A stretch of 64,000 bases of DNA from Stenotrophomonas maltophilia (GTDB taxonomy: Bacteria > Pseudomonadota > Gammaproteobacteria > Xanthomonadales > Xanthomonadaceae), in NCBI RefSeq assembly GCF_006970445.1, contig NZ_CP033877.1, positions 313,501 through 377,500 on the forward strand, given 5' to 3'. Both the position numbers and the translations under genes were made by a program. The notes under the pieces were generated by a model, which was not told the origin of the DNA, did no database searches, and worked only from the letters and a program-made list of their open reading frames with translations. The number at the start of each line of letters is the position of its first letter. Positions within the stretch are counted from its first letter, which is position 1. Positions 26,065 to 34,446 of the stretch are shown here, one piece after another.

Positions 26065-26531
26065 GGCTTGCCCTCGGGCAGCTGCACGCCGGCATCGGGG
26101 TCGTCGTCGCTGGGCTCGTCGAACAGGCCCAGGCGTGACAGCTGGCGCCGGGTGGCATGCATGCCGGTGTGGTGGAAGAAGTAGGACACCCGCCAGATCG
26201 CATAGCCGGTGACGGCCAGGCTCAGCAACGAGGTGATCAGCAGGGCCTGCAGCCAGCTCAGGCCCCAGCTCTGCAGCAGGGCGATGAGGGTGGCGGCCAT
26301 CAGCAGCCAGGCCGACGCACCGAATACGATCGCCACGCCGGCCCAGGCCAGCGCACGACCGAACGCGCTGCGCGCCATCGCGAAGTCGGCCGAAGCCAAC
26401 CGGCGCAGCGAGCGCACGGTGTGCTTGGCCGAATCGGCGGCGGCACGACCGGCCGCACCGACCTGGCGGATGCTCTCGTCCAGCGGCGGGGTGGCCGCCG
26501 GATCAGGCGTTTGCGCGTTGTCTTCGCTCAC
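26061..26531 (-). CDS. YqjE-like/phage-holin-family membrane protein
   Basis: A 156-residue protein with an N-terminal amphipathic part and two adjacent helices (AWAGVAIVFGASAWLLMAATLIAL and LQALLITSLLSLAVTGYAIW, shown as landmarks near 63-110). This layout matches the YqjE/DUF1469 type. The C-terminus is acidic and cytosolic. It lies eight bases downstream of a DUF883 protein and overlaps the next gene, giving the D-E order of E. coli yqjDE. Such proteins are linked to stationary-phase or envelope stress; the exact role is unknown. Confidence 0.75.
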   Translation of the reverse strand: MSEDNAQTPDPAATPPLDESIRQVGAAGRAAADSAKHTVRSLRRLASADFAMARSAFGRALAWAGVAIVFGASAWLLMAATLIALLQSWGLSWLQALLITSLLSLAVTGYAIWRVSYFFHHTGMHATRRQLSRLGLFDEPSDDDPDAGVQLPEGKP

Positions 26532-26539
26532 GCCGCGGC

Positions 26540-26905
26540 TTACTTGTCGCTGCTGCCGCGGGCCAGCTTGGCGATGATCCAGCCGGCAGCGAAGGCGACG
26601 CCGAACGAAGCCAACGGACGCTCACGGATCAACTCGGCGGCGCTGTCGATCAGGTCCTTGCCCTTGTCCATCAACGCGTCGACCTGCTCCTTGGCGGCGG
26701 CACCACCGAATTCGGCGGCGGCCAGGCCGGACAGCGCGCTGTCGGACAGTTCCGCCTTGACGTTGGCCTTGCCGATGCGCAGTTCGTCGCTCGCTGCACC
26801 GGTAGCGCCCTTGATCGCACCGCCGGCAGCGCTGGCGGCCTGCTTCAGGTGGGAACCGGCTTCACCCAGGTGTTCCTTCAGGTTCTCGGTATTGGTGGGG
26901 CTCAT
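26540..26905 (-). CDS. DUF883/ElaB-YqjD-like protein
   Basis: A 121-residue helical protein with one C-terminal membrane segment (PLASFGVAFAAGWIIAKLA). The helical body carries Ala- and Lys-rich heptads, and the tail is basic. ElaB and YqjD in E. coli are stationary-phase proteins that bind ribosomes and anchor them to the inner membrane; similarity of architecture suggests the same here. AGGAG six bases before the ATG makes the start secure. It is first of three overlapping or closely spaced genes. Confidence 0.8.
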   Translation of the reverse strand: MSPTNTENLKEHLGEAGSHLKQAASAAGGAIKGATGAASDELRIGKANVKAELSDSALSGLAAAEFGGAAAKEQVDALMDKGKDLIDSAAELIRERPLASFGVAFAAGWIIAKLARGSSDK

Positions 26906-27006
26906 CGAATCACTCCTGTTGCGATGGGGGAACGGATGTCGGCGGTGCCGACCTGGACTGACAGCAATAGCATTGCCGGGGTATAGGGGGTGTTACGGCA
27001 GGGCGA

Positions 27007-28440
27007 TCAGCGCATCACGAGCTGGCCCTGCTGCTGGCCATTGTTGCGCAGCACGCGTACCACCAGGGTCGGCGGGCGCTGCTGGAAATTGGCACGCCAG
27101 CTGGCCAGGTCGGCGAATTCACCCACGGTGGCGTCGGTGATGATGTCGCCCTGCTGCAGGCCGTTGGTGGCCGCGCGGCTGCCACGCTTGACCTCGCTGA
27201 CCAGCACGCCGCCGACCCCCGACTGCCGCAGCGACTCGGGCAGGTCGACGAAGGTGGCACCGGTCAGCCGCGGGTCCAGGCTCTCGCCGGTGACCGCACG
27301 CGCCTGTTCCTTCAGCGTGGCCTTGATCTGCAGCGGCTTGCCTTCACGGCGCACTTCCAGCGCCAGCGGGCTGCCGACTGCGGCCAGGCCTTCCACGTTG
27401 TGCAGGGCTTCGGCGCTGTCCACGCGTTGGCCGTTGGCCGAGACCACCACATCGCCCGGCTTCAGACCGGCTGCGGCGGCGGCCGAACCGGCCAGCACGC
27501 GGGTGATCAGCGCGCCACGCGTTTCGCCCAGGCCCAGCCCCTGCGCGATCTGCGCGGTCAGGTTCTGGCTCTCCACGCCCAGCGTGCCACGCACCACCAC
27601 GCCGTGCTTGACCAGCTGGTCGACCACGCTGCGCGCCAGATTGGACGGAATCGCCAGGCCCAGGCCGATGTTGCCGGCCATGCTGCCCTGCGGATTGAAG
27701 CTGGCGGTATTGATGCCGACCAGCTGGCCCTGCAGGTCGACCAGTGCGCCACCGGAGTTGCCCGGGTTGATCGATGCATCGGTCTGGATGAAGTTCTGGT
27801 AGCCCAGGCCACGGATGCCGCTGCGGCCCACCGCCGAGACGATGCCCGAGGTGACCGTCTGGCTGAAGCCGAACGGGTTGCCGATGGCCACCACGAAGTC
27901 ACCCACCCGCAGCTGGTCACTGTTGCCGAGCTTGATGTCGGTCAGGTTCTGCGCCGGGATGCGGATCAGCGCGATGTCGGTATCGCGGTCCGAACCGAGG
28001 AACTCGGCCTTCACCGTGCGCCCGTCGGCCAGTGTCACCTGTACGTCATCGGCGTTCTCGATGACATGGTGGTTGGTCAGCACCAGGCCTTCCTTGGCAT
28101 CGATGATCACGCCCGAGCCCAGCGATTCGTTGATGCGCTCCTGCGGAATGTCCGGGAACAGGCGGCGGAAGAACGGATCGTTGAAGAACGGGTTGCGCAC
28201 GCGCACCACCTGCTTGGTGTTGACGCTGACCACCGCCGGCATCGCCTTCTCCAGCATCGGTGCCAGCGACGGCACTGCCTGTCCGGCCACCGAGGCCGGC
28301 AGCGCGGCCGTGGTCGGCAGCACCGCCGGCAGTGGCGCTGCATCGGCACGGTTGTCCAGGTGGGCATTGATGCCGGTGGCAACGAAGCCACCGAAGGCGG
28401 CGGCGATTGCGAGCGTGAGCAGGGTGGGAAGCGGTCGCAT
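27007..28440 (-). CDS. Do/DegQ-family periplasmic serine protease
   Basis: A 477-residue HtrA-type protease for periplasmic protein quality control. The N-terminal hydrophobic signal is followed by the trypsin-like domain with the triad His in LTNHHVIENADD, Asp in DTDIALIRIP and Ser in INPGNSGGALV. Two PDZ domains follow (GLGETRGALITRVLAGSAA and GVLVSEVKRGSRAA). Length matches DegQ/DegP (about 455-475). The Q-linker is shorter than in DegP, so DegQ is the better comparison. No ribosome site of note precedes the ATG. The long upstream gap shows no recognised sigma-E promoter by eye. Confidence 0.92.
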   Translation of the reverse strand: MRPLPTLLTLAIAAAFGGFVATGINAHLDNRADAAPLPAVLPTTAALPASVAGQAVPSLAPMLEKAMPAVVSVNTKQVVRVRNPFFNDPFFRRLFPDIPQERINESLGSGVIIDAKEGLVLTNHHVIENADDVQVTLADGRTVKAEFLGSDRDTDIALIRIPAQNLTDIKLGNSDQLRVGDFVVAIGNPFGFSQTVTSGIVSAVGRSGIRGLGYQNFIQTDASINPGNSGGALVDLQGQLVGINTASFNPQGSMAGNIGLGLAIPSNLARSVVDQLVKHGVVVRGTLGVESQNLTAQIAQGLGLGETRGALITRVLAGSAAAAAGLKPGDVVVSANGQRVDSAEALHNVEGLAAVGSPLALEVRREGKPLQIKATLKEQARAVTGESLDPRLTGATFVDLPESLRQSGVGGVLVSEVKRGSRAATNGLQQGDIITDATVGEFADLASWRANFQQRPPTLVVRVLRNNGQQQGQLVMR

Positions 28441-28930
28441 GGTTGTCGGTTCGCTGGCGTGGGTGGGGGCGGTTCGGCCCTACGGTAAAACAAGCTGAAT
28501 GAGTGTGTCGCGATCTGGATAAATGCGCCATGAAAACCGCGTGCATCGAAGGGGGCGGCGGAGCCCGGAAACGGGGGTATGGCGACACCCGGGCAGGTGA
28601 TTCGTGCGCCACTCAAGGCCAACGCGTGCCGCGCTGACACAGGCGGATACTTGCGCAGTTCCGCGCAAGCCGGTGCCGCAATGCGCCACGATGCATGCCG
28701 GACGCTGCATCCGTGCACGTGCGCGCGACGACTGCCAGGCAGTGCGCGGTTCGTGTGGCGCAGTACTGAAAAAAAGGGGTTTGCTGCAAACCACAGGCGA
28801 TGACCGGGGCCGTTGCCTACTCCATCTGCGTCGCAGCAGATGCGATTGCTGGCGCATGCCCCGTTCCACGATCGTCAATGTCGGTATAGCATCGCCCCGT
28901 TTTGATACTTAAGGCCCCCAGGAGGGCAAC
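28441..28930. other. 490-base intergenic region without an assigned gene
   Basis: This divergent gap must hold the promoters of the DegQ-like protease (minus) and the histone-like protein (plus). I see a GC-rich dyad at about 28564-28610 (CCCGGAAACGGGGG, then CACCCGGG). A strong AGGAGG ribosome site lies at 28920-28925. TATAGC and GATACT stand as weak -10 candidates at 28885 and 28913, neither with a good -35. No GTAG repeat is present, which is unusual for a gap this long in this window. An unannotated small RNA is possible but unproven. Confidence 0.4.
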
Positions 28931-29818
28931 ATGAGCAACGGTAATGGTGTGTCGGTCGTGACCGACGCTGTCGAGAACGTGAAAGAAACCGCCACCAACG
29001 TCGGCGAGACCATCGCCCACGCTGCCGAAGACGCAGTGAAGTCGGTCAAGAAGACCGTCAAGCGCGCCACCAAGGCTGCCGGCACCCGCGTTGCCAAGGC
29101 CAAGAAGGCCGTGGCCAAGGTCGAGAAGACTGTCGCCAAGAAGGCCGAGAAGGCTGCCAAGTCGGTCGGCAAGACCGTTGCCAAGGCCAAGAAGAAGCTG
29201 GAAGCCGCCAAGAAGAACGCCAAGGCCGAAGCCGCTGCCCTGAAGAAGGAAGTGGCCAAGAAGAAGGCGGCTGCAGGCAAGGCCGCGACCAAGAAGGCCG
29301 CCGCTGCCAAGAAGACCACCAAGGCCGCCACCAAGGCTGCCGGCAAGAAGGTCGCCACCGTGAAGAAGGCCGCCACCAAGAAGGCTGCCGTCGCCAAGAA
29401 GACCGTTGCCAAGAAGACCGCGGCCGCCAAGAAGGTTGTCGGCAAGAAGGTCGCCACCGCCAAGAAGGCTGTGGCCAAGAAGACCGTCGCCGCCAAGAAG
29501 GTCGCCGGCAAGAAGGTCGTGGCTGCGAAGAAGGTTGTCGGCAAGAAGGTTGCCGCCACCAAGAAGGTCGCCACCAAGAAGACCGCCGCTGCGAAGAAGG
29601 TTGTCGGCAAGAAGGTTGCCGCCACCAAGAAGGTCGCCACCAGGAAGACCGCGGCTGCCAAGAAGGTTGTCGGCAAGAAGGTCGCTGCGACCAAGAAGGT
29701 CGTCGCCAAGAAGGCAGCGCCGCTGAAGAAGGTCGCCGCCAAGAAGGCTCCGGCCAAGAAGGCTGTTGCCAAGAAGGCACCGGCCAAGGCCGTGCGCAAG
29801 GTCGCCAAGCGCAAGTAA
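28931..29818 (+). CDS. Histone H1-like Lys/Ala-rich DNA-binding protein (AlgP-like)
   Basis: A 295-residue, extremely basic protein. The first 45 residues ([20 protein letters not shown]) are acidic and helical. The rest is an array of KKxxAKK and KKVVGKKV repeats very rich in Lys, Ala and Val, ending in RKVAKRK. The composition matches the C-terminal tail of eukaryotic histone H1 and the bacterial AlgP/HctA group, which bind DNA without sequence specificity and compact the nucleoid. It is preceded by AGGAGG and followed by a clear terminator, so it is likely a highly expressed single-gene transcript. Confidence 0.85.
   Translation: MSNGNGVSVVTDAVENVKETATNVGETIAHAAEDAVKSVKKTVKRATKAAGTRVAKAKKAVAKVEKTVAKKAEKAAKSVGKTVAKAKKKLEAAKKNAKAEAAALKKEVAKKKAAAGKAATKKAAAAKKTTKAATKAAGKKVATVKKAATKKAAVAKKTVAKKTAAAKKVVGKKVATAKKAVAKKTVAAKKVAGKKVVAAKKVVGKKVAATKKVATKKTAAAKKVVGKKVAATKKVATRKTAAAKKVVGKKVAATKKVVAKKAAPLKKVAAKKAPAKKAVAKKAPAKAVRKVAKRK
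29522..29719 (+). repeat. 66-base tandem repeat inside the histone-like gene
   Basis: Copies start at 29522, 29588 and 29654 (period 66 bases, 22 codons). The first two are almost identical; the third diverges in its second half. Each codes for [16 protein letters not shown] and a following variable part. The period keeps the reading frame, so copy-number change would alter protein length without a frameshift. Confidence 0.75.
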
Positions 29819-29833
29819 TCGCGCCGTGACCGA

Positions 29834-29870
29834 AGGCCCTGTCACCCCTGGGTGGCGGGGCCTTTCGCGT
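29834..29870 (+). terminator. Terminator of the histone-like gene
   Basis: An about 15-base-pair stem (AAGGCCCTGTCACCC against GGGTGGCGGGGCCTT, with G-T pairs) and a CT loop, followed by TTTCGCGTTT. It begins 16 bases after the stop codon. Confidence 0.8.
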
Positions 29871-29924
29871 TTCTGGGGCGCTGTCTGGGGCAAGATGCAG
29901 GTTCTTCCCGCCGGAGCCCCGATC

Positions 29925-30617
29925 ATGCGCGGTATCGACTTCAGTTCCTGGCAGGGCGTGCTGTCCACCTTGGCCGGCCTGGTCCTGATCACCCTGTTGG
30001 GCGTGGGCATCCGCCTGCTGGTGATGCAGACCCTGCAGCAGCGCCGCGAGCGCGAGAACCGGCAGATCAACGAACGGCTGCGCACACTGATGGCCGCCTA
30101 CAAGACCCTGGGCGGTTCGTTCACTGGCGAACTGGGCGTGGACCCCAGCCATCGCCGCGACCTGCGCCAGCGCGAAGATGCCGAAGGCATCGCCGAGCCG
30201 CGCTCGGATCGGGCGCGCCGCATCCGTGATGCCGTCGAGGCCGCGTTGTCGGACATCCTGCTGCTGGGCACCGACGAACAGGTGCGGCTGGCCACGCGTG
30301 CCGCCAACGAACTGGCACAGGGACGGCCGGTGCATACCCACGAACTGGTTGTCTCGCTGCGCGACTTCGTGCGCGAAGCGCTGGATCTGGCACCGATTCC
30401 CCCCGACCTGCAGATTCCACCGCAGGGACCGACCCGGCCCGGTGCCAGTGGGGGCGGCAAGGGCCGCAATGATGGCGATGCCAAGGGCGGCCGTGCGGGT
30501 GGTGGTGGAGGCGGCGGTGGAGGAATGGGCGCTGGCATGGGCGGCATGGGCCTCGGCGCCGGCGCCGCACTGGGCGCCGGCCATGCCGCTGCCGGCGATG
30601 AGACGGACGCGCGCTGA
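29925..30617 (+). CDS. Membrane-anchored protein with glycine-rich tail, function unknown
   Basis: A 230-residue protein. One N-terminal helix (LAGLVLITLLGVGIRLLVM, residues about 16-36) is followed by a coiled, Arg-rich region and a helical domain containing LSDILLLGTDEQVRLATRAAN. The last 70 residues are low complexity: Gly, Met and Ala, including nine Gly in a row. The ATG at 29925 is chosen because GGAG lies eight bases upstream; an ATG at 29895 would add ten residues. I do not recognise a domain. It converges on the DUF1428 gene with 15 bases between the stops. Confidence 0.7.
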   Translation: MRGIDFSSWQGVLSTLAGLVLITLLGVGIRLLVMQTLQQRRERENRQINERLRTLMAAYKTLGGSFTGELGVDPSHRRDLRQREDAEGIAEPRSDRARRIRDAVEAALSDILLLGTDEQVRLATRAANELAQGRPVHTHELVVSLRDFVREALDLAPIPPDLQIPPQGPTRPGASGGGKGRNDGDAKGGRAGGGGGGGGGMGAGMGGMGLGAGAALGAGHAAAGDETDAR

Positions 30618-30632
30618 GCACGTCCGCCGGGT

Positions 30633-30992
30633 TCAGCGCGTCAGCTCGTAGATCGGCACGAAGCCGCCGTAGATCATCCGTGCGCCGTCGAACGGCATCG
30701 GATTCTTCGTTGGATCAAACCGCGGGTCTTCCATCATCTTCTTCATGCCGGCGTCGCGGGTCGGCTTGTCCGGCCATTCGATCCAGGAAAACACCACCGT
30801 CTCATCCGGCGTGGCTTTCACCGCGCCGAAGAAATCGGTGGTCTTGCCGTGCGGCACGTCATCGCCCCAGCACTCGACCACGCGCAGCGCGCCGTACTCG
30901 ATGAAAACGGGATCACCTGTGCGTGCATGGGCGAGGAACTTCTCCTTGTTGGCGGTGGGCACCGCCAGGACGAAACCATCGATGTAGCTCAT
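30633..30992 (-). CDS. DUF1428 family protein
   Basis: A 119-residue cytosolic alpha/beta protein of the DUF1428 (YbaA-like) family, which adopts the dimeric ferredoxin-like fold of EthD/ABM proteins. Family landmarks are the opening MSYIDGFVLAVP, then ALRVVECWGDDVPHGK, VVFSWIEWPDK and the ending FDGARMIYGGF. The start at 30992 has GGAGG eight bases upstream. No function has been assigned to the family as far as I know. Confidence 0.88.
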   Translation of the reverse strand: MSYIDGFVLAVPTANKEKFLAHARTGDPVFIEYGALRVVECWGDDVPHGKTTDFFGAVKATPDETVVFSWIEWPDKPTRDAGMKKMMEDPRFDPTKNPMPFDGARMIYGGFVPIYELTR

Positions 30993-31083
30993 TGCCTGCC
31001 TCCGGATGGACCGTGCCACATGCACGGCCTTCAAGTACCCGACGAACCAGCGCGTCGGGGATCGACATCCCGCGTGTGCCTGT

Positions 31084-33480
31084 TCAGCCCGGGCCACCCG
31101 GGAGCGGCGCCAGCACCGTATCCGGCGGTTCCCGGCCGGCCAGGTGACGCACGAAGTAGTCCCACATGCGGTGCGTGTAGGTGGCGTCGTTGCGGAACAG
31201 TTCGTGGTCCTGCCGGGCCAGGTACAACAGGTCGTAGCGGCGCTGGGCCGTGTTCAGGGCCGCAGCCAGCTGCAGGGTCAGCGCCGGTGGCGCGTTCTCG
31301 TCCAGTTCGCCGTAGACCAGCAGCAGGTGCCCGCGCAGGTTGCCGGCCAGCGCGGCATTGTCGAGCCCGGCAAAGGGCGCTGGCACGCCATCGGCCATGG
31401 CCGTAGCTGGCAGCACGCCACCGAACAGCCGGTCCATGCCGTGCAGGGCGCCGCCGTACATGCCCTGGAAATTGTGGCTGCCGGCCGAGGCCACGCCCAC
31501 CTTGTAGAACGCCGGGTAGCGCAGCAGAGCACGCGCCGCACTGTAGCCGCCGAACGAATGCCCGTAGATGCCGACCCGCTGCAGGTCGATCCCCCGGTAG
31601 CGTTCGCCCAGCTGGTGCAGTGCAGCCACATGGTCATCCAGCTGCACATCGGCACCGTGCAGGAAGCTGCTGTCATGGAACGCCTTGTCGCGGCCGCCGG
31701 TGCCGCGCGCATCGATGCTGACCACCACGAAGCCGAGCTCGGCCAGGCTGGCGCGGGATACCGGGTTCTGGGCCGAAACCGCTTCGGCATAGGTCACTGG
31801 CGCATTGCTGATGAACGCACCGCCGTACATCGCGTCGATCACCGGGAAGCTACCGTCATCGCGGTAGTCGCGGGGCAGGTAGACGGTGGCGAAGATCGGC
31901 GTGCGCCCGTCGGCGGCCAGCAGCCGCTCGCGCCGCGGCGGTCGCCAGCCAGCAGCAATGACCGCCTGTGGATCCGCAGCCTCCAGCACCATCACTTCGC
32001 GGCCATCGTTGCTGGCACGCAGCACCGTACGTGGCGGCTGAGCGAGGCTGGACACCGTATCCACCAGATAGCGGCCGCCGGGCGACAGCGCCTGCGGTGC
32101 GCGTCCACCGAACAGCATGCCGGTGCCGGCATCGGCCAGGTGGTCATTGCCATCGGCAGCCAGGCGCTGCACCGGTCCACCCTGCAGCGATACCCGGTAC
32201 AGGCCACGCACGTAGGGATCGCCGCCCTCGACACCACCGGCACTGAAGTACGCCCAATCGCCTGCGCTGTCCACGCCAACCAGGTCACGTACCGCCCAAC
32301 GGCCACGGGTCAGCTGGCGCATCACCTTGCCGTCGGACAGGCGCACCCGGTACAGATGGCCCCAGCCATCACGCTGCGAGAACCACACGGCCGTGTCCTG
32401 GCCGGGCAGGATCGCAACCGAGGCACGGTTGTAGGAGTACAGGCTGAGCTGCAGGCGCGCGTCGCCGGCTTCTTCCAGCACGGTGCGCAGCGCACCGCTG
32501 CCGGCATCGATCTCCACCAGGCGCAATCGTCGTGGCACGCCGAAGTGCGCGATCGCGGCATACAGCCGGTGCCCATCCCATCCCAGCACGCCGGCCTCGC
32601 TGAGGGTGTTCCAGCCCTCGGGCAGGGTGATGTCCAGTTGCCGACCGCTGCGTACATCGACGATGTACAGGCTGTCATGCACCTGCTGTGCATCGCCCAG
32701 CAATCCCAGTTTCACCGTATGCACGCGGGGCCGCGCGCCGCTGGCCGGGGTGCTTTCCAGATAGGGGTAGTCCTGCAGTGCACGTTCGTCGTAGCGGACG
32801 CCGGCAACATAGCGCCCATCGGGCGACCAGCCGACGGCGAACGGCCGCGCCGGCATCCGGCCCTGGCTGCGCGGAATACCGCGCAGGGTGAAATCGGGCA
32901 GTACACCATAGCCATGGCCCGCTACACCGCCGGTGGTCAGCGCCCGCGGCGCCTGTCGGCGTTGCTGCAGCCATAAATTGTGGTCGCGTACCTGCAGCCA
33001 GGCCTCGCCGTCGGGTGCTGGCAGTGCATCGGCAGGGGGCGCGGCATCCTGAGCCTGCGTGCACTGCCAACGTGGCCACTGGCAGTCGATGCCGGTTTCA
33101 CCGCTGAAGCGCAGGCGCAGGCCATCGGCCAGCACCTGCACATTGACCAACCGCAACTGTTGCCCGTTCACCCCCAGGGGGCCCGCAGCACTGTCCAGCG
33201 CAGTGCGATCGAACAGGATCTGCCGGGTGGCCCGCGCCGGATCGACCAGCACACCCTCGCGCCGGCCCTGGTCGTCTTCGCGTTCGTACCAGAACCGGCC
33301 ATCGGCCAGCCAGTTCGGCAGGAGCGAGGCATTGCGCAGCGCACCGCGCAGGTGACTGTCGTGCACGCGCTCGGCGCGCTGGTAGTCGGAAGGCTGCAGC
33401 GGCTGTGCCGATACAGTGGAAGACACGCCGATGAAGGCGAGGACGGCAGCGCAGAACGGGAACCGCAGCGGGGCAGGCAC
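31084..33480 (-). CDS. S9-family (DPP-IV-like) prolyl oligopeptidase
   Basis: A 798-residue exported serine peptidase. The signal peptide ends near GVSSTVSAQP. An eight-bladed propeller covers roughly residues 50-530 and the alpha/beta-hydrolase domain follows. The nucleophile Ser is in GIYGHSFGGYSAARALL, the acid is in VYGELDENAPP and the His in ARQDHELFRN. The start is uncertain. AGGAGG lies at about 33491-33496, five bases before a TTG at 33486 and eleven before the GTG at 33480; I chose GTG. It probably clips dipeptides from proline-containing peptides outside the cytosol. Confidence 0.88.
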   Translation of the reverse strand: MPAPLRFPFCAAVLAFIGVSSTVSAQPLQPSDYQRAERVHDSHLRGALRNASLLPNWLADGRFWYEREDDQGRREGVLVDPARATRQILFDRTALDSAAGPLGVNGQQLRLVNVQVLADGLRLRFSGETGIDCQWPRWQCTQAQDAAPPADALPAPDGEAWLQVRDHNLWLQQRRQAPRALTTGGVAGHGYGVLPDFTLRGIPRSQGRMPARPFAVGWSPDGRYVAGVRYDERALQDYPYLESTPASGARPRVHTVKLGLLGDAQQVHDSLYIVDVRSGRQLDITLPEGWNTLSEAGVLGWDGHRLYAAIAHFGVPRRLRLVEIDAGSGALRTVLEEAGDARLQLSLYSYNRASVAILPGQDTAVWFSQRDGWGHLYRVRLSDGKVMRQLTRGRWAVRDLVGVDSAGDWAYFSAGGVEGGDPYVRGLYRVSLQGGPVQRLAADGNDHLADAGTGMLFGGRAPQALSPGGRYLVDTVSSLAQPPRTVLRASNDGREVMVLEAADPQAVIAAGWRPPRRERLLAADGRTPIFATVYLPRDYRDDGSFPVIDAMYGGAFISNAPVTYAEAVSAQNPVSRASLAELGFVVVSIDARGTGGRDKAFHDSSFLHGADVQLDDHVAALHQLGERYRGIDLQRVGIYGHSFGGYSAARALLRYPAFYKVGVASAGSHNFQGMYGGALHGMDRLFGGVLPATAMADGVPAPFAGLDNAALAGNLRGHLLLVYGELDENAPPALTLQLAAALNTAQRRYDLLYLARQDHELFRNDATYTHRMWDYFVRHLAGREPPDTVLAPLPGGPG

Positions 33481-33609
33481 GCGCAAGGCAACCTCCTGTT
33501 GCAAGGGTCAGCGGAACTCAAATGCACGCGCGCCGCGCGCGTATGCCAGACGCAGCCTGAATCAAGGCAAAAAATTCAGCAATGCGAAGACCGCTGTTTT
33601 CAGGGAGCG

Positions 33610-33637
33610 TTGTGGCGAATAACGGAGAATTTACATT
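33610..33637 (+). promoter_or_regulatory. Candidate sigma-70 promoter of the Ax21 gene
   Basis: TTGTGG (33610-33615) and TACATT (33632-33637) are separated by 16 bases and lie about 60 bases before the start codon. The region between 33540 and 33640 is notably AT-richer than its surroundings. The call is by eye only. Confidence 0.35.
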
Positions 33638-33696
33638 CCCGATGCGATGGCGCCCTGGCGCTGCTGCACACCATAAGAAAGTAAAGGTGTACCCCC

Positions 33697-34269
33697 ATGA
33701 AGAATTCGCTGATTGCTCTGGCCCTGGCCGCTGCCCTGCCGTTCACCGCCTCGGCTGCTGAGAACCTGTCCTACAACTACGCCGAAGCCGACTACGCCAA
33801 GACCGACGTCGATGGCATCAAGGCTGATGGCTGGGGCGTGAAGGGTTCCTACGCCTTCCTGCCGAACTTCCACGCCTTCGGCGAATACAACCGCCAGGAA
33901 ATCGACCACACCAACCTGAAGGTTGACCAGTGGAAGATCGGTGCCGGCTACAACGTTGAAATCGCTCCGAGCACCGACTTCGTTGCCCGCGTTGCCTACC
34001 AGAAGTTCGACCCGAAGCACGGTCTGGACTTCAACGGCTACAGCGCTGAAGCCGGTATCCGCACTGCCTTCGGCGCCCACGCCGAGGTCTACGGCATGGT
34101 CGGCTACGAAGACTACGCCAAGAAGCACGGCGTCAATCCGGATGGCCAGTGGTACGGCCGCCTGGGTGGTCAGGTCAAGCTGAACCAGAACTGGGGCCTG
34201 AACGGCGAGCTGAAGATGAACCGTCACGGCGACAAGGAATACACCGTCGGCCCGCGCTTCAGCTGGTAA
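33697..34269 (+). CDS. ax21: Ax21-family outer-membrane beta-barrel protein
   Basis: A 190-residue protein. The signal peptide MKNSLIALALAAALPFTASA is followed by a mature start AENLSYNYAEADYAKT, close to the published Ax21 N-terminal peptide of Xanthomonas. The rest alternates polar and aromatic residues as in an eight-stranded barrel and ends in an aromatic residue (GPRFSW). Ax21 was once described as a quorum signal and immune elicitor; key papers on that were retracted, and an outer-membrane role is now favoured. It is exported and ends in the outer membrane. A strong terminator follows. AAAGG precedes the ATG. Confidence 0.92.
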   Translation: MKNSLIALALAAALPFTASAAENLSYNYAEADYAKTDVDGIKADGWGVKGSYAFLPNFHAFGEYNRQEIDHTNLKVDQWKIGAGYNVEIAPSTDFVARVAYQKFDPKHGLDFNGYSAEAGIRTAFGAHAEVYGMVGYEDYAKKHGVNPDGQWYGRLGGQVKLNQNWGLNGELKMNRHGDKEYTVGPRFSW

Positions 34270-34307
34270 TTGCTGCCTCGGCGCGATTGCGCGCTGGAAA
34301 AGCCTCG

Positions 34308-34340
34308 ACAGGCCCGGCTCTTGCCGGGCCTGTTGCGTTT
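34308..34340 (+). terminator. Terminator of the Ax21 gene
   Basis: A perfect 11-base-pair stem (ACAGGCCCGGC, 34308-34318, with its complement at 34323-34333) and a TCTT loop, followed by TGCGTTT. Confidence 0.85.
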
Positions 34341-34446
34341 GCGATGGCGCAAAACAGAATGTTATCTGACTGGTGGCGCACCCGGGGCGAGCATTGCAAG
34401 GAATTGGATTCCGCCGCTGCGGGCGCCGCCCTACGGTGGATGTCCC

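Noticed and set aside
28480..28878. A 132-codon minus-strand frame in the 490-base gap
   Set aside because: Composition is Arg/Cys/Ser-rich without pattern, and there is no ribosome site.
28931..29818. Tandem repeats suggesting a CRISPR-like array
   Set aside because: The repeats code in frame for Lys/Ala protein and have no unique spacers.
28909..30584. Minus-strand frames across the histone-like gene coding for FLAATFL- and SWRRPS-type repeats
   Set aside because: They are the complement of Lys/Ala codon repeats; the plus frame has the AGGAGG site, the terminator and a known composition.
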